Shown: positions 32,064-32,371 of the stretch, in pieces | Layout of the letters: each line of letters begins with the position of its first letter | Numbering within the stretch: the stretch's first letter is position 1 | Origin: Muribaculaceae bacterium | GTDB lineage: Bacteria; Bacteroidota; Bacteroidia; Bacteroidales; Muribaculaceae | Length of the DNA stretch: 32,371 nt | Assembly: GCA_022510385.1 (NCBI GenBank) | Contig: JAFLTQ010000027.1 | Span: 1 to 32,371, forward strand | Reading direction: 5' to 3' | Translations under genes and position numbers: made by a program | Notes under the pieces: model-generated | Seen by the model: the letters and a program-made list of their open reading frames with translations, nothing else | Databases searched by the model: none | What the model was told of the DNA's origin: nothing

Positions 32064-32167
32064 CCATTAAACGTCATCTGCATTCATGTGTCATATTGAT
32101 GTGTCGCGAATGAGGCACAAAGCTCTGCAGACAAAAATTAATTAGTAATCCAAAACCTAACAAAGAT

Positions 32168-32371
32168 ATGAAGATGAAAAAAGTAATATTAAGCATGATG
32201 TTGGCAACAGCTCTTATCGCAGGCGGTGATATATATGCACAAACACAAGCAGACGCCACGACCGGAGCTACAACACAAAAAGAGAATGTAAACAAGGGTC
32301 GTAAAGGTGATCGCAAAGGTAACAAGGAAGCCAGAGGTAACAAGGAAGCCAGAGGTAACAAGGAAGCCAGA
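32168..32371 (+). CDS. Secreted basic protein with GNKEAR repeats (3' partial)
   Basis: The gene runs off the right edge after 68 codons. It starts MKMKKVILSMMLATALIAGG with a Sec signal peptide likely cleaved after IYA (near residue 24). The mature part is low in hydrophobic residues: a Thr/Ala stretch, then NKGRKGDRKG and at least three perfect GNKEAR repeats, strongly basic overall. No domain is recognisable. A periplasmic or surface protein binding polyanions is a guess from composition only. The strong promoter and the roughly 100-base leader suggest real expression. Confidence 0.75.
   Translation, partial: MKMKKVILSMMLATALIAGGDIYAQTQADATTGATTQKENVNKGRKGDRKGNKEARGNKEARGNKEAR
32318..32371 (+). 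repeat. 18-base coding tandem repeat, 3 perfect copies at the window edge
   Basis: Units at 32318-32335, 32336-32353 and 32354-32371 are identical and encode Gly-Asn-Lys-Glu-Ala-Arg. The window stops exactly at a unit boundary, so the true copy number is unknown. Confidence 0.95.

Overview
The window looks like chromosomal DNA of a gut-type Bacteroidales bacterium, most plausibly Muribaculaceae (S24-7) or a close relative. Supporting signs are Bacteroidetes-type promoter elements (TAnnTTTG) instead of strong Shine-Dalgarno sites, a Bacteroidetes-type omega subunit and BamD, a Tgt lacking the zinc cysteines as in Bacteroides relatives, and a formyl-CoA transferase/oxalyl-CoA decarboxylase pair of the sort reported from Muribaculaceae genomes. 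The family-level placement is inference. No tRNA, rRNA, insertion sequence, phage gene or CRISPR array was seen.

Layout. 1-13434 runs on the plus strand and is mostly housekeeping: a truncated transglutaminase-like protein with a repeat-rich N-terminus, tgt, an LptF/LptG-type permease, a PASTA membrane protein overlapping an RluD-like pseudouridine synthase, a PlsC-like acyltransferase, a membrane metallophosphoesterase, a short HPPK-like protein, bamD, rpoZ, an undescribed ATP-grasp-like protein, a DUF2520 dehydrogenase, maf and a nitroreductase-family lipoprotein. A bidirectional terminator at 13458-13497 separates this from the minus-strand block.

13588-20889 runs on the minus strand and holds two functional groups. 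One is a DigH-like glycan hydrolase plus an AmpG-like MFS transporter, probably for peptidoglycan turnover. The other is an oxalate module: frc, oxc, then a strong intrinsic terminator, then an AEC-family carrier with its own promoter. The order frc-oxc-AEC matches E. coli yfdW-yfdU-yfdV, although here the carrier is a separate transcription unit.

21239-32371 returns to the plus strand. It contains a complete tripartite RND efflux operon (adaptor, pump and outer-membrane factor with 4-base overlaps), a large Xaa-Pro aminopeptidase, a gamma-carbonic anhydrase, and a tight three-gene cassette of sugar 3,4-ketoisomerase, GNAT/FemAB-like acyltransferase and DegT-type aminotransferase. The cassette should make an N-acylated 3-amino-3,6-dideoxyhexose. 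The window ends in the start of a secreted basic protein with GNKEAR repeats.

Both ends lie inside perfect coding tandem repeats (36-base at the left, 18-base at the right), so the window is probably a contig whose assembly broke in repeats. The most interesting items are the oxalate module with unusual CoA-transferase active-site residues, the aminosugar cassette with a non-standard acyltransferase, the ATP-grasp-like orphan, and a triple 13-base repeat between the bamD promoter and its start codon. I found no clear evidence of an entirely new multi-gene system. Comparisons with named reference proteins rest on remembered sequences, not on alignments run here.
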